From contig JAJGRE010000005.1 of the NCBI GenBank assembly GCA_021083345.1, positions 62,001 through 126,000 on the forward strand: a stretch of DNA of 64,000 nucleotides, in the 5' to 3' direction. This document shows positions 18,247 through 26,540 of the stretch, piece by piece. The notes under the pieces are model-generated. The model worked only from the letters and a program-made list of their open reading frames with translations, was not told the origin of the DNA and did not search any database. This stretch comes from Calditrichales bacterium MX18-03 (GTDB lineage: Bacteria > Bacillota > Clostridia > Lutisporales > Lutisporaceae). Positions within the stretch are counted from its first letter, which is position 1, and the number at the start of each line of letters is the position of its first letter. Both the position numbers and the translations under genes were made by a program.

Positions 18247-19089
18247 ATGACAAAATTGAAGAAGTGGCCTTTGAGGCTTCTGATAGTACTCAGTATTTTT
18301 ACGGTACTATTTTTTTTCACCAGCGACAGGAGCCGGATCACGGCAAAAATATACGGACACAATACGCTGAAGGCCTTTGCACAGGCGGGAAGCCGCCAGT
18401 TGATTCCTGGTTTCGAAAGCTTCAAGACAGGGCATTTCAATATAAAATTCAAAGCGACTGACCGGGAAAATGTCGCTCGGGTGGGTGAGGTCCTGGAAAG
18501 AAGCTATGAAGCCGTGGGACGTGCATACGGATATTATCCGGACAAGCCGGTACTGGTCTTTCTATATGCCAGCCAGCGGGAAATGTGGAATTACCAATGG
18601 GCTGTCCGGGGACAAGCTGTTTTGGGACTTTATGATATGGGGATCATCCATGTGCTGTCGCCGGGTGCTTATCTTGAAGAAAATGAAGAGCAAATGCAGG
18701 ATTATGAAAAAAACGGACCCATCCTGCACGAATACGCACATCTTGTTATTGATGAATTGAGCGGCGGCAATGTAGAGAACTGGCTGACGGAAGGGTTGGC
18801 GCTGTATGAGGAATATGCCGTCAATGGCGTGGAGTGGGCACCCGGTTTTCAATATGATCATCGGTATAAAAGCCGGGAGCTGCGGCAGAGCTTCGGAGAA
18901 CTGAATGAATATCAGGCTTACAGGCAATCCTTTGAAATGGTAAGAATGTTGGCAGAGGACCATGGAAGGGAAAAGATCATAAAGCTTCTGGGAGAGCTGA
19001 AGAAGGGAAATGGAACCGATAAGGCCTTTGAAGCTGTTTACGGCTTTACGGCTGATGCATTTGTCAACGGCTTTGCAGGGGAAGGATAA
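18247..19089 (+). CDS. Membrane-anchored MA-type (gluzincin) metallopeptidase
   Basis: This 280-residue protein has an N-terminal signal anchor (LLIVLSIFTVLFFFTS) and an extracytoplasmic gluzincin domain. The zinc motif H161-E-Y-A-H165 is followed by E182 in WLTEGLA, the expected third ligand. This is the peptidase MA pattern found in many Clostridia. Substrate unknown; location and neighbours suggest a surface or wall-protein processing role. A short AT-rich hairpin after the stop probably ends transcription. Confidence 0.85.
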   Translation: MTKLKKWPLRLLIVLSIFTVLFFFTSDRSRITAKIYGHNTLKAFAQAGSRQLIPGFESFKTGHFNIKFKATDRENVARVGEVLERSYEAVGRAYGYYPDKPVLVFLYASQREMWNYQWAVRGQAVLGLYDMGIIHVLSPGAYLEENEEQMQDYEKNGPILHEYAHLVIDELSGGNVENWLTEGLALYEEYAVNGVEWAPGFQYDHRYKSRELRQSFGELNEYQAYRQSFEMVRMLAEDHGREKIIKLLGELKKGNGTDKAFEAVYGFTADAFVNGFAGEG

Positions 19090-19096
19090 AAAAAAA

Positions 19097-19126
19097 GAAA
19101 ACAAACAAATCAATCTGTTTTCTTAT
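19097..19126 (+). terminator. AT-rich hairpin after the MA-type peptidase
   Basis: AAGAAAACA and TGTTTTCTT form a 9-bp stem with a 12-nt loop directly after the stop codon, preceded by an A-run, so it could act in both directions. Confidence 0.5.
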
Positions 19127-19286
19127 ATCCGGGGGGATATAAAACTATTTTGTTGAGATAATTATATTTTAATCATTGCTTTCCTTTTTTTGTATAAGCA
19201 GCATGTCTTATATTTATAGGTCTAAAGTCCCTAATGAAGCAGCAGCGATAACCTGCGGATGCAGACGGGGCCCGGATTTCCCGTAG

Positions 19287-19315
19287 TTGCGCAATCACTT
19301 CAATCGTAGTAAAAT
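19287..19315 (+). promoter_or_regulatory. Probable walR promoter
   Basis: TTGCGC and TAAAAT are 17 bp apart, about 75 bp before the walR start. The -10 is good; the -35 matches the consensus only in its first half. Confidence 0.45.
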
Positions 19316-19392
19316 AGATATGAAGTACTGTTACGGCAGGAATGAAAAGAAACGAGAATACGACGATGAATCGTTAAGGGTGGTGTATTGGA

Positions 19393-20091
19393 ATGGATAA
19401 CAAAAAGATACTGGTCGTGGATGACGAGAGACCGATTGCCGATATAATCAAGTTCAACCTGGAGAAGGAGGGCTACAAGGTCTTTGTTGCCGAGGACGGA
19501 CAGCAGGCTGTCAATATGACCTATGAACACAAGCCGGACCTGATTGTCCTGGATATCATGCTTCCCATCATGGATGGCTTTACCGTCTGCAAGAAACTGA
19601 GGGAGAATATGACGACCCCCATCATCATGCTGACGGCCAAAGAGGAAGAAGTGGACAAAGTGCTGGGACTGGAGCTGGGAGCGGATGATTACATGACCAA
19701 GCCTTTCAGCGTCAGGGAACTGATGGCCAGGGTAAAGGCAAACATACGCCGCATCAACTTTGCATCCACCGGCGGCGACGGCTCGGGGCAGGTCATCCGG
19801 TCAGGCTCGCTGATCATTGACCTGAACCGCTATGAGGTGAGAAAAGAGAACCAAGTCATCGAGTTGACCCTGAGGGAGTTTGAGCTTCTGAGGTACCTGG
19901 CGCTGCATGCCGAGCAGGTGTTCTCACGGGAGACGCTGCTGGAAGAGGTCTGGGGGTATGAGTATTACGGCGATGTCAGGACGGTGGATGTAACAGTCAG
20001 AAGGCTGCGGGAAAAGGTTGAGGATGACCCCAGCAATGCCAGGTATGTGCAGACAAAGCGCGGTGTAGGCTACTACTTCAGGAGGATGTAA
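19393..20091 (+). CDS. walR: WalR (YycF) response regulator
   Basis: This 232-residue OmpR-family regulator has a receiver domain with phosphoacceptor D54 (IVLDIMLP) and a winged-helix DNA-binding domain ending in TKRGVGYYF. It pairs with WalK 4 nt downstream. The order walR-walK-yycH-yycI-walJ-htrA-rlmH, even with insertions, identifies it as the essential regulator of wall metabolism. In known Firmicutes it binds TGTWAH-N5-TGTWAH; one such box is present upstream of the secreted protein at 22.0 kb. Confidence 0.97.
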   Translation: MDNKKILVVDDERPIADIIKFNLEKEGYKVFVAEDGQQAVNMTYEHKPDLIVLDIMLPIMDGFTVCKKLRENMTTPIIMLTAKEEEVDKVLGLELGADDYMTKPFSVRELMARVKANIRRINFASTGGDGSGQVIRSGSLIIDLNRYEVRKENQVIELTLREFELLRYLALHAEQVFSRETLLEEVWGYEYYGDVRTVDVTVRRLREKVEDDPSNARYVQTKRGVGYYFRRM

Positions 20092-20095
20092 GTAA

Positions 20096-21859
20096 ATGTT
20101 GAAAAGCATCCAATGGAAGCTTGTCATCATCTCTTTTTTGCTGGTATGGCTTGCCATGTCCATTGTCGGTGTTTACATTACCGAAGCCATCAAGAGAGAT
20201 CAGATAGAAAGCGCTTTGCGGACTGTGGTGTCGCAAGGCTATTATCTGGCAGACAACATAAAGGACAAAACCGTGGGAGCCCCCAACATCCAGGAGATCG
20301 TCTCCAACTGGTTTGTGGGGCAGGGAAAGCATGTGAAGGCAGTATATGTCTACGAGAACGACATCTGCGTTGCCAGCCAGGAAAGCTACGACGCCTCCAT
20401 CAAGGATAACCTGAGGGGGCTTATTGTCGTGGAGGAGGCTATACGGCAGCGGAAGGAAAAATATTGGAACGACGAGAACAATGAGTTCTACAAAAGCATT
20501 GGTATTCCTATCATCACCTCCAACAACGAGGTGCTGGGCGCTATCTACATCGGCGCGGACATATCGGCTGTTCAGAGCAATATGAAGAACATCCGGGATA
20601 TCCTGACCAATGCCACGATCTGGGCGCTGTGCGTCACTGCTCTCTTGGGCAATTTTTTGGCAAAGACCATAACCGGTCCCATCAAGGAAGTTACGTCAAA
20701 GGCTGAGCGGCTTGCCAAGGGGGATTTCGGACAGATCATCGCCGTCAAGTCTCAGGATGAGGTAGGCCAGCTGACGGAGATGTTCAACTACCTGACCGTC
20801 CGGCTGAAAAGCACCCTGGATGAAATGCACAGCGAAAAGAACAAAGTGGAGACCATCCTGACCCATATGACGGACGGCATCATCGCCGTCAGCAAGCACG
20901 GCCATGTTATCCATGCAAACCCGGCTGCATACAAGATATTCAACGTCAGGGAAGCGGATTTGTATGAAAAAGACTTTGATGAAATTGCCGAGAGCCTAAA
21001 CCTAGGCATCACCATAGAGGATCTTTTCAATGACAGCGACAGGAATTTCAATATCCTATCCATTAACCACCTGATCATCAAGCTGAACGTCGTGCTTTTC
21101 AAAAACGAAAAGAACGAGACCGCAGGCGCAATTCTTGTGCTTCAGGATGTAACCGAGCAGGAGCGTCTGGATAAAATGCGCAAGGAGTTTGTGGCCAATG
21201 TATCCCATGAGCTGAGGACACCTCTGACAACAATCAAGAGTTATGCGGAAACCTTGCTGGATGGTGCCTTGGACAGCCGTGACATCGCAGTGAATTTCCT
21301 GAATGTCATCAACAGTGAATCCGAAAGGATGACGCGGCTGGTCAAGGACCTGCTGCAGCTTTCAAAGCTGGATTATGACAAAGTGGAATGGAATATGAAG
21401 GAGATCAAACTGCCGGAGATCATCAAGGAATGTGTATTCAAGATGGAAATAGCGGCAAAACAGAAGGAGCAAAGCCTGACTTACCGTCTTGATGAAGAAG
21501 GGCTGAAAATGGTCGGCGATAAGGATCGTGTGGAGCAGGTCATCATCAATATACTAAGCAATGCCATCAAGTATACCCCTGAGGGCGGTAGTATATCGGT
21601 TGCAGCAGGCAGGACGGAGGATGACCGGATCGAGCTCAGGATTGCAGACACCGGAATGGGAATACCCAAAGAGGACCTTCCCCGGCTGTTTGAAAGGTTC
21701 TACCGCGTGGATAAGGCACGCTCCAGGATGATGGGCGGAACCGGTTTGGGTCTTTCCATCGCAAAGAACATTGTGGAAGCCCATAATGGCAGCATTCGGA
21801 TAGAAAGTGAATATGGCAAAGGTACGGATGTTATTATCAATTTCCCCTGCAGTGCATAA
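20096..21859 (+). CDS. walK: WalK (YycG) sensor histidine kinase
   Basis: This 587-residue kinase has TM1 (about 8-28), an extracytoplasmic sensor loop (about 30-165), TM2 (about 168-187), a HAMP domain, a PAS domain (about 255-365), HisKA with the phosphorylated His in ANVSHELRTPLTT, and a HATPase_c domain with GGTGLGLSIA. This is the full WalK architecture. It phosphorylates WalR in response to wall cues; YycH and YycI, encoded downstream, modulate it in other Firmicutes. It starts with ATG 20096. Confidence 0.96.
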   Translation: MLKSIQWKLVIISFLLVWLAMSIVGVYITEAIKRDQIESALRTVVSQGYYLADNIKDKTVGAPNIQEIVSNWFVGQGKHVKAVYVYENDICVASQESYDASIKDNLRGLIVVEEAIRQRKEKYWNDENNEFYKSIGIPIITSNNEVLGAIYIGADISAVQSNMKNIRDILTNATIWALCVTALLGNFLAKTITGPIKEVTSKAERLAKGDFGQIIAVKSQDEVGQLTEMFNYLTVRLKSTLDEMHSEKNKVETILTHMTDGIIAVSKHGHVIHANPAAYKIFNVREADLYEKDFDEIAESLNLGITIEDLFNDSDRNFNILSINHLIIKLNVVLFKNEKNETAGAILVLQDVTEQERLDKMRKEFVANVSHELRTPLTTIKSYAETLLDGALDSRDIAVNFLNVINSESERMTRLVKDLLQLSKLDYDKVEWNMKEIKLPEIIKECVFKMEIAAKQKEQSLTYRLDEEGLKMVGDKDRVEQVIINILSNAIKYTPEGGSISVAAGRTEDDRIELRIADTGMGIPKEDLPRLFERFYRVDKARSRMMGGTGLGLSIAKNIVEAHNGSIRIESEYGKGTDVIINFPCSA

Positions 21860-21950
21860 TATAATAGTATCAGGCATATGATTAGCGTTGCGAACCGATT
21901 TGGAAAAATGACCGTTTTCTGATCCGAATGTAAAATAAGCTTAATTAGTC

Positions 21951-21983
21951 TGTAATCCTATTGTAATATATTCCATGTATAAT
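21951..21983 (+). promoter_or_regulatory. WalR box and -10 upstream of the secreted protein gene
   Basis: TGTAAT-CCTAT-TGTAAT (21951-21967) matches the WalR consensus TGTWAH-N5-TGTWAH perfectly. It lies 10 bp before a TATAAT at 21978-21983, covering the place of the -35 hexamer. That position is typical of activation by a response regulator. The gene starts at 22040. Confidence 0.7.
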
Positions 21984-22039
21984 GTTGTTAAGGCTTATTA
22001 TGGCTTATCAGGCAGTCTATCCAAACAGGGGGAGTTTCC

Positions 22040-22567
22040 ATGTTAAAGAAAATACTTGTTTCTACAGCTATCTTTGCAGCAATATTTGCATCGGGTTCAG
22101 CGGTCTATGCCCAGGCGGACAAAGCTATGGCAGCCCAAAAAGACATGCCGGCCTATGAACTCATTGAGGACAATCTGGAAAGCAAGACCTTCGAAAAGAT
22201 GCAGGTCATATCCGGAAGTGCACGGGAAGGCACCAGCTTCTCCCTGTCCTTGTATTGGTTTAAAGCGGATAATGGGAAAAGCATCATAGCAAAGAAGAAG
22301 GAAACGGGCAGTGCCGCGATAAACGGCGAGTGGCTCCATCAGGATACGGCAGAATGGAAGGTAGGCCCTTCCGGCATATTTGTCCAACCCGTTACATTGG
22401 AGATCGGAAAGAATAAGCTGGTTCTGAACATAACGGATACGGCCGGCAACAAGGCTGAAAGGGTTTGGGAAATAGAGCTTCAGGAAGAAGCCATGGTTAA
22501 AGAGCACATCAACAGCTATGTTTTTAAAGATATCAACAAGGCCATCGAGAATCCCGGACAAAAATAA
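22040..22567 (+). CDS. Secreted protein of unknown function inside the wal locus
   Basis: This 175-residue protein has a clear signal peptide (LVSTAIFAAIFASGSAVYA, cut near residue 25). The mature part ends in an Ig-like beta-sandwich pattern (VTLEIGKNKLVLNITDTAGNKA). I do not recognise a named family. Its gene sits between walK and yycH, where other Firmicutes normally have none, behind its own promoter with a consensus WalR box. It is probably a WalR-controlled extracytoplasmic protein, perhaps sensing or binding wall. Start ATG follows CAGGGGGAG. Confidence 0.8.
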   Translation: MLKKILVSTAIFAAIFASGSAVYAQADKAMAAQKDMPAYELIEDNLESKTFEKMQVISGSAREGTSFSLSLYWFKADNGKSIIAKKKETGSAAINGEWLHQDTAEWKVGPSGIFVQPVTLEIGKNKLVLNITDTAGNKAERVWEIELQEEAMVKEHINSYVFKDINKAIENPGQK

Positions 22568-22596
22568 ATATACGGCAGATACTAAAGGTGATTATA

Positions 22597-24009
22597 TTGA
22601 ATTGGGAACGGTTTAAATCTATCCTTTTGTTCCTATTGGTAATAACAAGCTTTGTATTGACTACCCGAATATGGTTTTTTACTTCCATTGAGGGTATTTT
22701 TGTTATGCCCCAAAACAAGCCGGCGGAAACGGCCGGGCTGGAGACTTACGGAAAGGACAACTTTCTGAAGCCTCATAAAATGGTTATCACCTACGACAGC
22801 AGGCAGGCACTTCTGACCAATGACGGCAGCCATGAGACGATGTATACCAGCTTGTTTGTAGAGACAAAGACCCTGATCCGCAGTGCATTTTCAGCCGCTC
22901 AGACCATTACGGGAGAAAAGCTGTCTTTGGAGAAATGGGATGAAGTAAGATCCCAGAGGGGCGTAGCATTCCTTTATGGGTCTTCCATAGAGGCAGATGC
23001 ATTCCTGAGTATGCTGGGCGCAAGCAATATCAAGCTTCAGGGCGTCAAGGGCATCGATGCCGTAAAAATTTCCACAGCAGATGATAAGCTGTACATTCTG
23101 GACAACAGAACTGAAAGCTGTTTTGCGTATTCTATACCGGATACACTGACCGATCTGGGCTATCTTCTATTCAGACTTGAAAAGGGAGACGCGGATACCG
23201 GGGTGTTCTTGAGTAAGATCGATCCCCGGCAGTATGGACGGAATGTTATCGTGCCCACCTGGACGCAGCCCAACAGCATTGCAGTACTGGAAGCGGTAAA
23301 TGAGATGAGGACGCCAAAGGATACAATACCCGACAGCATTGCGGCTTTATTCAATGAAGAAGTATCGGCATTAAGCATCATAAAGAATACGGAAGGTACG
23401 ACGATTTATACCGACCGTGAAGACCAGGTCGTGAAGCTGTACAGCAACGGCCTTTTCGAGTATGCACGCTACAATATCCCCGGTCAGGCACAAAGCAGCG
23501 TCAGTGTGGCTGATGCCATCGACATCAGCACAGCTTTCATCAATCGTCATTTTGGCTTCCCCAAAGACACGGTTCTTTCGGAGATCATCCGGACCATGCA
23601 GGGGGACAAGTATATTATCCGTTATAAATACCGCAATGAGGGGATTCCGGTGGTACTGGACTCAGCGTCGGGGGCGGAGGCTATAGAAATAGAGATCGCA
23701 GGAGGAGAGGTCAAACGATATAAGCGTGTGGTACGCAGCGTAACCCAAGTCCTGGAGGCTAAAGAAGTCATGAGTTCGGTGGAAATACTGGATATCCTGC
23801 TGAACAAAAAAATTACAGCCTTCAGCGGCGAGAATATTATTGCCGTCAACGACCTGTACATCGCTTATTTTGAGCGTCGCTTTCAGGACAGGATTAACTA
23901 CATACCGGTATGGGTAGCCGATGTGACGGTGGAAAAAGCAGACAGCAGCATGCATCAGCGGATGCGTTACATTATAAACGGTGAAACAGGTATCATCATG
24001 GACAAATAG
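22597..24009 (+). CDS. yycH: WalRK accessory protein YycH
   Basis: This protein of about 470 residues has a single N-terminal TM anchor (ILLFLLVITSFVLTTRIWFF) and a large extracytoplasmic part typical of YycH. In characterised Firmicutes YycH and YycI form a complex with WalK and tune its activity. The frame allows a GTG at 22588, but AAAGG at 22584-22588 overlaps it. TTG 22597 gives the family N-terminus MNWERFK at good spacing, so it is chosen. The yycI gene follows after 21 bp. Confidence 0.88.
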   Translation: MNWERFKSILLFLLVITSFVLTTRIWFFTSIEGIFVMPQNKPAETAGLETYGKDNFLKPHKMVITYDSRQALLTNDGSHETMYTSLFVETKTLIRSAFSAAQTITGEKLSLEKWDEVRSQRGVAFLYGSSIEADAFLSMLGASNIKLQGVKGIDAVKISTADDKLYILDNRTESCFAYSIPDTLTDLGYLLFRLEKGDADTGVFLSKIDPRQYGRNVIVPTWTQPNSIAVLEAVNEMRTPKDTIPDSIAALFNEEVSALSIIKNTEGTTIYTDREDQVVKLYSNGLFEYARYNIPGQAQSSVSVADAIDISTAFINRHFGFPKDTVLSEIIRTMQGDKYIIRYKYRNEGIPVVLDSASGAEAIEIEIAGGEVKRYKRVVRSVTQVLEAKEVMSSVEILDILLNKKITAFSGENIIAVNDLYIAYFERRFQDRINYIPVWVADVTVEKADSSMHQRMRYIINGETGIIMDK

Positions 24010-24030
24010 TACTTTGAGAGGGGCATCGGG

Positions 24031-24915
24031 ATGGATTGGGCAAGGGCAAAAACCATACTCATTGCAGTATTTCTCATCATCAATCTTTTTCTCGGCTATC
24101 AGGTTTTCAGCAACAGGATCGGCAACATCAGCTATGTAGACCGCGAAAAGATCGCTGAAGTGATTTCCTACCTGGGAACGAAGGAAGTTCACGTAGAGGG
24201 CGAGATTCCTTACCGGAAGCTGGATGTACCGGCGCTGACGGTGCAGTACAAGCAGTTCAAAACGGAAGAGGCGCAGGCGTGCCTGTTCAGGCCGGAAGAA
24301 AAGGTGACGGCAGCCGAAGGGAAAGCGTTTATCAGCATGATCAGCACCGATACGGCCGCCAGTATCCGAAATGGTACTGAGCTTCATTTCGAACGCACAT
24401 CCATCCCGCCTTCAGCAGGTACGGTGGATGAACAGCAGACACGCCGATTGATTGATGACCAGCTTAATGCATTGGGTATCAAGCACAAGGAGAAGTTCGA
24501 GCGGTCCAAAGCCATAGAGGACGGGTTCCTGACATTGAGGTATGAGCAGCGGTACAAGGGGCTGGCCATATACAACAGCCGCATGCTTTTTTCTGCCAAT
24601 GAATACGGTATCCGCGATGCAACGCTGGTTTGGTTCAATTCGGTAGAGCCGGTGAAGCAGAAGACCAAGATTATGTCGCCTACCGATGCGCTCCTGAAGG
24701 CACATCGGTTTATGGAGGCAAACGAAATGCTGCCGGTTAAGATCAGCAGCATAGAGCAGGGATACTACTTCAGCACCGGTGAAAACACCGAGCTGGATGT
24801 CTCCAAGGTTGTCGTCGGTACTGCCTTCCCGGTGTGGAAGGTGTCCACCGATAGAGGCATACTCTATATCAATGCCATCAATCTGATGATCGAAGGCTTC
24901 AGAAAAGCGATGTAA
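24031..24915 (+). CDS. yycI: WalRK accessory protein YycI
   Basis: This 294-residue protein begins with the family N-terminus MDWARAKTILI and a TM helix (LIAVFLIINLFLGYQVF), with the rest outside the membrane. This is the usual YycI architecture, and the position directly after yycH confirms it. It interacts with YycH and WalK at the membrane. GAGAGGGG precedes the ATG. A strong terminator pair follows. Confidence 0.9.
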   Translation: MDWARAKTILIAVFLIINLFLGYQVFSNRIGNISYVDREKIAEVISYLGTKEVHVEGEIPYRKLDVPALTVQYKQFKTEEAQACLFRPEEKVTAAEGKAFISMISTDTAASIRNGTELHFERTSIPPSAGTVDEQQTRRLIDDQLNALGIKHKEKFERSKAIEDGFLTLRYEQRYKGLAIYNSRMLFSANEYGIRDATLVWFNSVEPVKQKTKIMSPTDALLKAHRFMEANEMLPVKISSIEQGYYFSTGENTELDVSKVVVGTAFPVWKVSTDRGILYINAINLMIEGFRKAM

Positions 24916-24952
24916 AGGTACCGTCAAGGTATTAAAGAATATCATGGGATAT

Positions 24953-25013
24953 GGACCCCTTCACCCTTCGGGTGAGGGGGTTCTTTGCATAAATCACCCT
25001 TTTTGGGTGACGA
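24953..25013 (+). terminator. Tandem hairpins after yycI
   Basis: The first hairpin has a CACCC-TTCG-GGGTG core with a 13-bp stem (24953-24983) followed by TTCTTT. The second (about 24992-25011) has the same TCACCC / GGGTGA arms around TTTTT. The first is a standard terminator; the second may back it up or act on the next gene's leader. Confidence 0.75.
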
Positions 25014-25075
25014 TTTCCAGAAGTGAAAAGCTTACTATACAAGTGTGAGCCAAAATATTAAAAGGAGATGGGATC

Positions 25076-26461
25076 ATGCTGCGCATGAAAAGAATGGCAA
25101 GGCTTTTGCTGCTGGTAGCTCTTTCGGCTGCGCTAATGCTGCCGCAATCACTGTCCGTATCGGCAGCTGCAGACGGAAAGCGGTACGTGCTGACCAAGAT
25201 CGTTGAAGCTGCAATAGATGGCTATACCTATGAAGACCGGGTCGCAATGATGAAGGGATATTATGAACAGGAAATTGCAAAAGGGATGTTTTTTAACTAT
25301 GACTGGTATATGGAGGATGGGAAATTCTACTACCATATCCAGCATCAATATGACGGCAAGATTTACCCGCCCCATGACAAGATTACCGAGGACCTGACGA
25401 TGCTCTTCTCCAAGCCCGAGGGAATCGTTCCCGGAACCTCTGTCAAAGTGCCCTTCACCCTGGGTTGGAAGGGTATAAACAAAGCGCCCTCAGGGAGTCT
25501 GGGATCCTTTCAGGTTTTGTTGTTTGCAGGGGATGACCCGGCCAATATGCAGCAAAAGGCAGGAGAAAACTATTACCTGGCAGATAATGACGATCTCCAG
25601 GGAGAGTTCGTATACAAGCTGGATGAAAACCACGACTATAAATATATTACACTTTATATTTTCGGCGGTAATTTTTACGCAGGAGGCTTGGGCTACGGCT
25701 ATATCTATGAGCTGATGGATGCGCCGGATGAAGCCGGACAGGGAGCAGTGACAGCCTCTCCGGCGACAGAAAGTACAGCTGAAGCCTTCGCATCCGGATC
25801 AAGGCTTATGTGGCAGCCGACATCCGGTCTTGGCTACAGGCTTTTCAGGTCCGAGTCTAAGAGCAGCCTGGGCATCTCCGTCACCGATTTCTATATTACC
25901 GGTACCTCCTACGCTGATGTTAACATAGAACCCAATACCACCTACTATTATACTGTGAAGCCTGTATTGGCAGAGGCCAATCCTTTCAACGGAACTGAAG
26001 AAAAGCTTGGGAGCGCCATAGCCACTTTTACCGTAAAAACCGGCGACCAAACCTACAAGCCGGGAAGCTACAAGCATTTCATCATGCTGAAGCTGGATAG
26101 TCCCAGTATGAGTGTTGACGGCATCAGCCAGGAAGTGGACCCGGGCAGAGGGACAGCGCCCTTGACCATCGCAGGCAGGACCATGGTGCCCATAAGGTCT
26201 GTGGTTGAAGCCATGGGCGGAACAGTGGAATGGGACGGTGCTTCACAGAAGATTACGCTGAAAGCCAGAGGCAATACCGTTGAAATGTGGATGGGAAAAA
26301 CAGATATCCGGATCAACGGCGTGGCAAAAAAAATGGATGTAGCCCCTGCATCAAAGAACAGCAGAACCTTTGTACCGGTGCGGTTTGCAGCAGAGAATCT
26401 GAACTGCAAGGTGGACTGGATCAACAGCACCAAGGAAGCTATTATCGTCTATGAAGAATAG
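25076..26461 (+). CDS. Secreted stalk-domain (copper amine oxidase N-terminal-like) protein
   Basis: This 461-residue protein has a signal peptide (LLLLVALSAALMLPQSLSVSA), a unique N-terminal part (about 30-220), a fibronectin-like module around residues 235-325 and a C-terminal stalk domain (about 345-460). The stalk domain carries the usual GRTMVPIRSVVEAMGG and FVPVRFAAENL motifs. Stalk domains attach proteins to the clostridial cell surface. AAAAGGAG precedes the ATG. Its last 681 bp are nearly identical to the end of the next gene. Confidence 0.85.
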   Translation: MLRMKRMARLLLLVALSAALMLPQSLSVSAAADGKRYVLTKIVEAAIDGYTYEDRVAMMKGYYEQEIAKGMFFNYDWYMEDGKFYYHIQHQYDGKIYPPHDKITEDLTMLFSKPEGIVPGTSVKVPFTLGWKGINKAPSGSLGSFQVLLFAGDDPANMQQKAGENYYLADNDDLQGEFVYKLDENHDYKYITLYIFGGNFYAGGLGYGYIYELMDAPDEAGQGAVTASPATESTAEAFASGSRLMWQPTSGLGYRLFRSESKSSLGISVTDFYITGTSYADVNIEPNTTYYYTVKPVLAEANPFNGTEEKLGSAIATFTVKTGDQTYKPGSYKHFIMLKLDSPSMSVDGISQEVDPGRGTAPLTIAGRTMVPIRSVVEAMGGTVEWDGASQKITLKARGNTVEMWMGKTDIRINGVAKKMDVAPASKNSRTFVPVRFAAENLNCKVDWINSTKEAIIVYEE

Positions 26462-26540
26462 GATTTTACATCCGGCTGTTTTCAGTAACTGTTTCTAATA
26501 AGGCCTGCTGCAGCTCTATCAAATGAAGAAGGAGAAAGTT

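Larger units (their letters stand above)
19090..19392 (+). other. Intergenic region upstream of walR
   Basis: This roughly 300-bp gap holds the terminator above, a GC-rich stretch at 19240-19290 that can form a short stem (ACGGG / CCCGT), and a promoter at 19287-19315. I could not match the GC-rich stretch to a known riboswitch. No coding potential is seen. Confidence 0.4.

Noticed and set aside
24953-25013. CRISPR or REP-type repeat from the two CACCC hairpins
   Set aside because: Only two copies, each an ordinary hairpin near a gene end.
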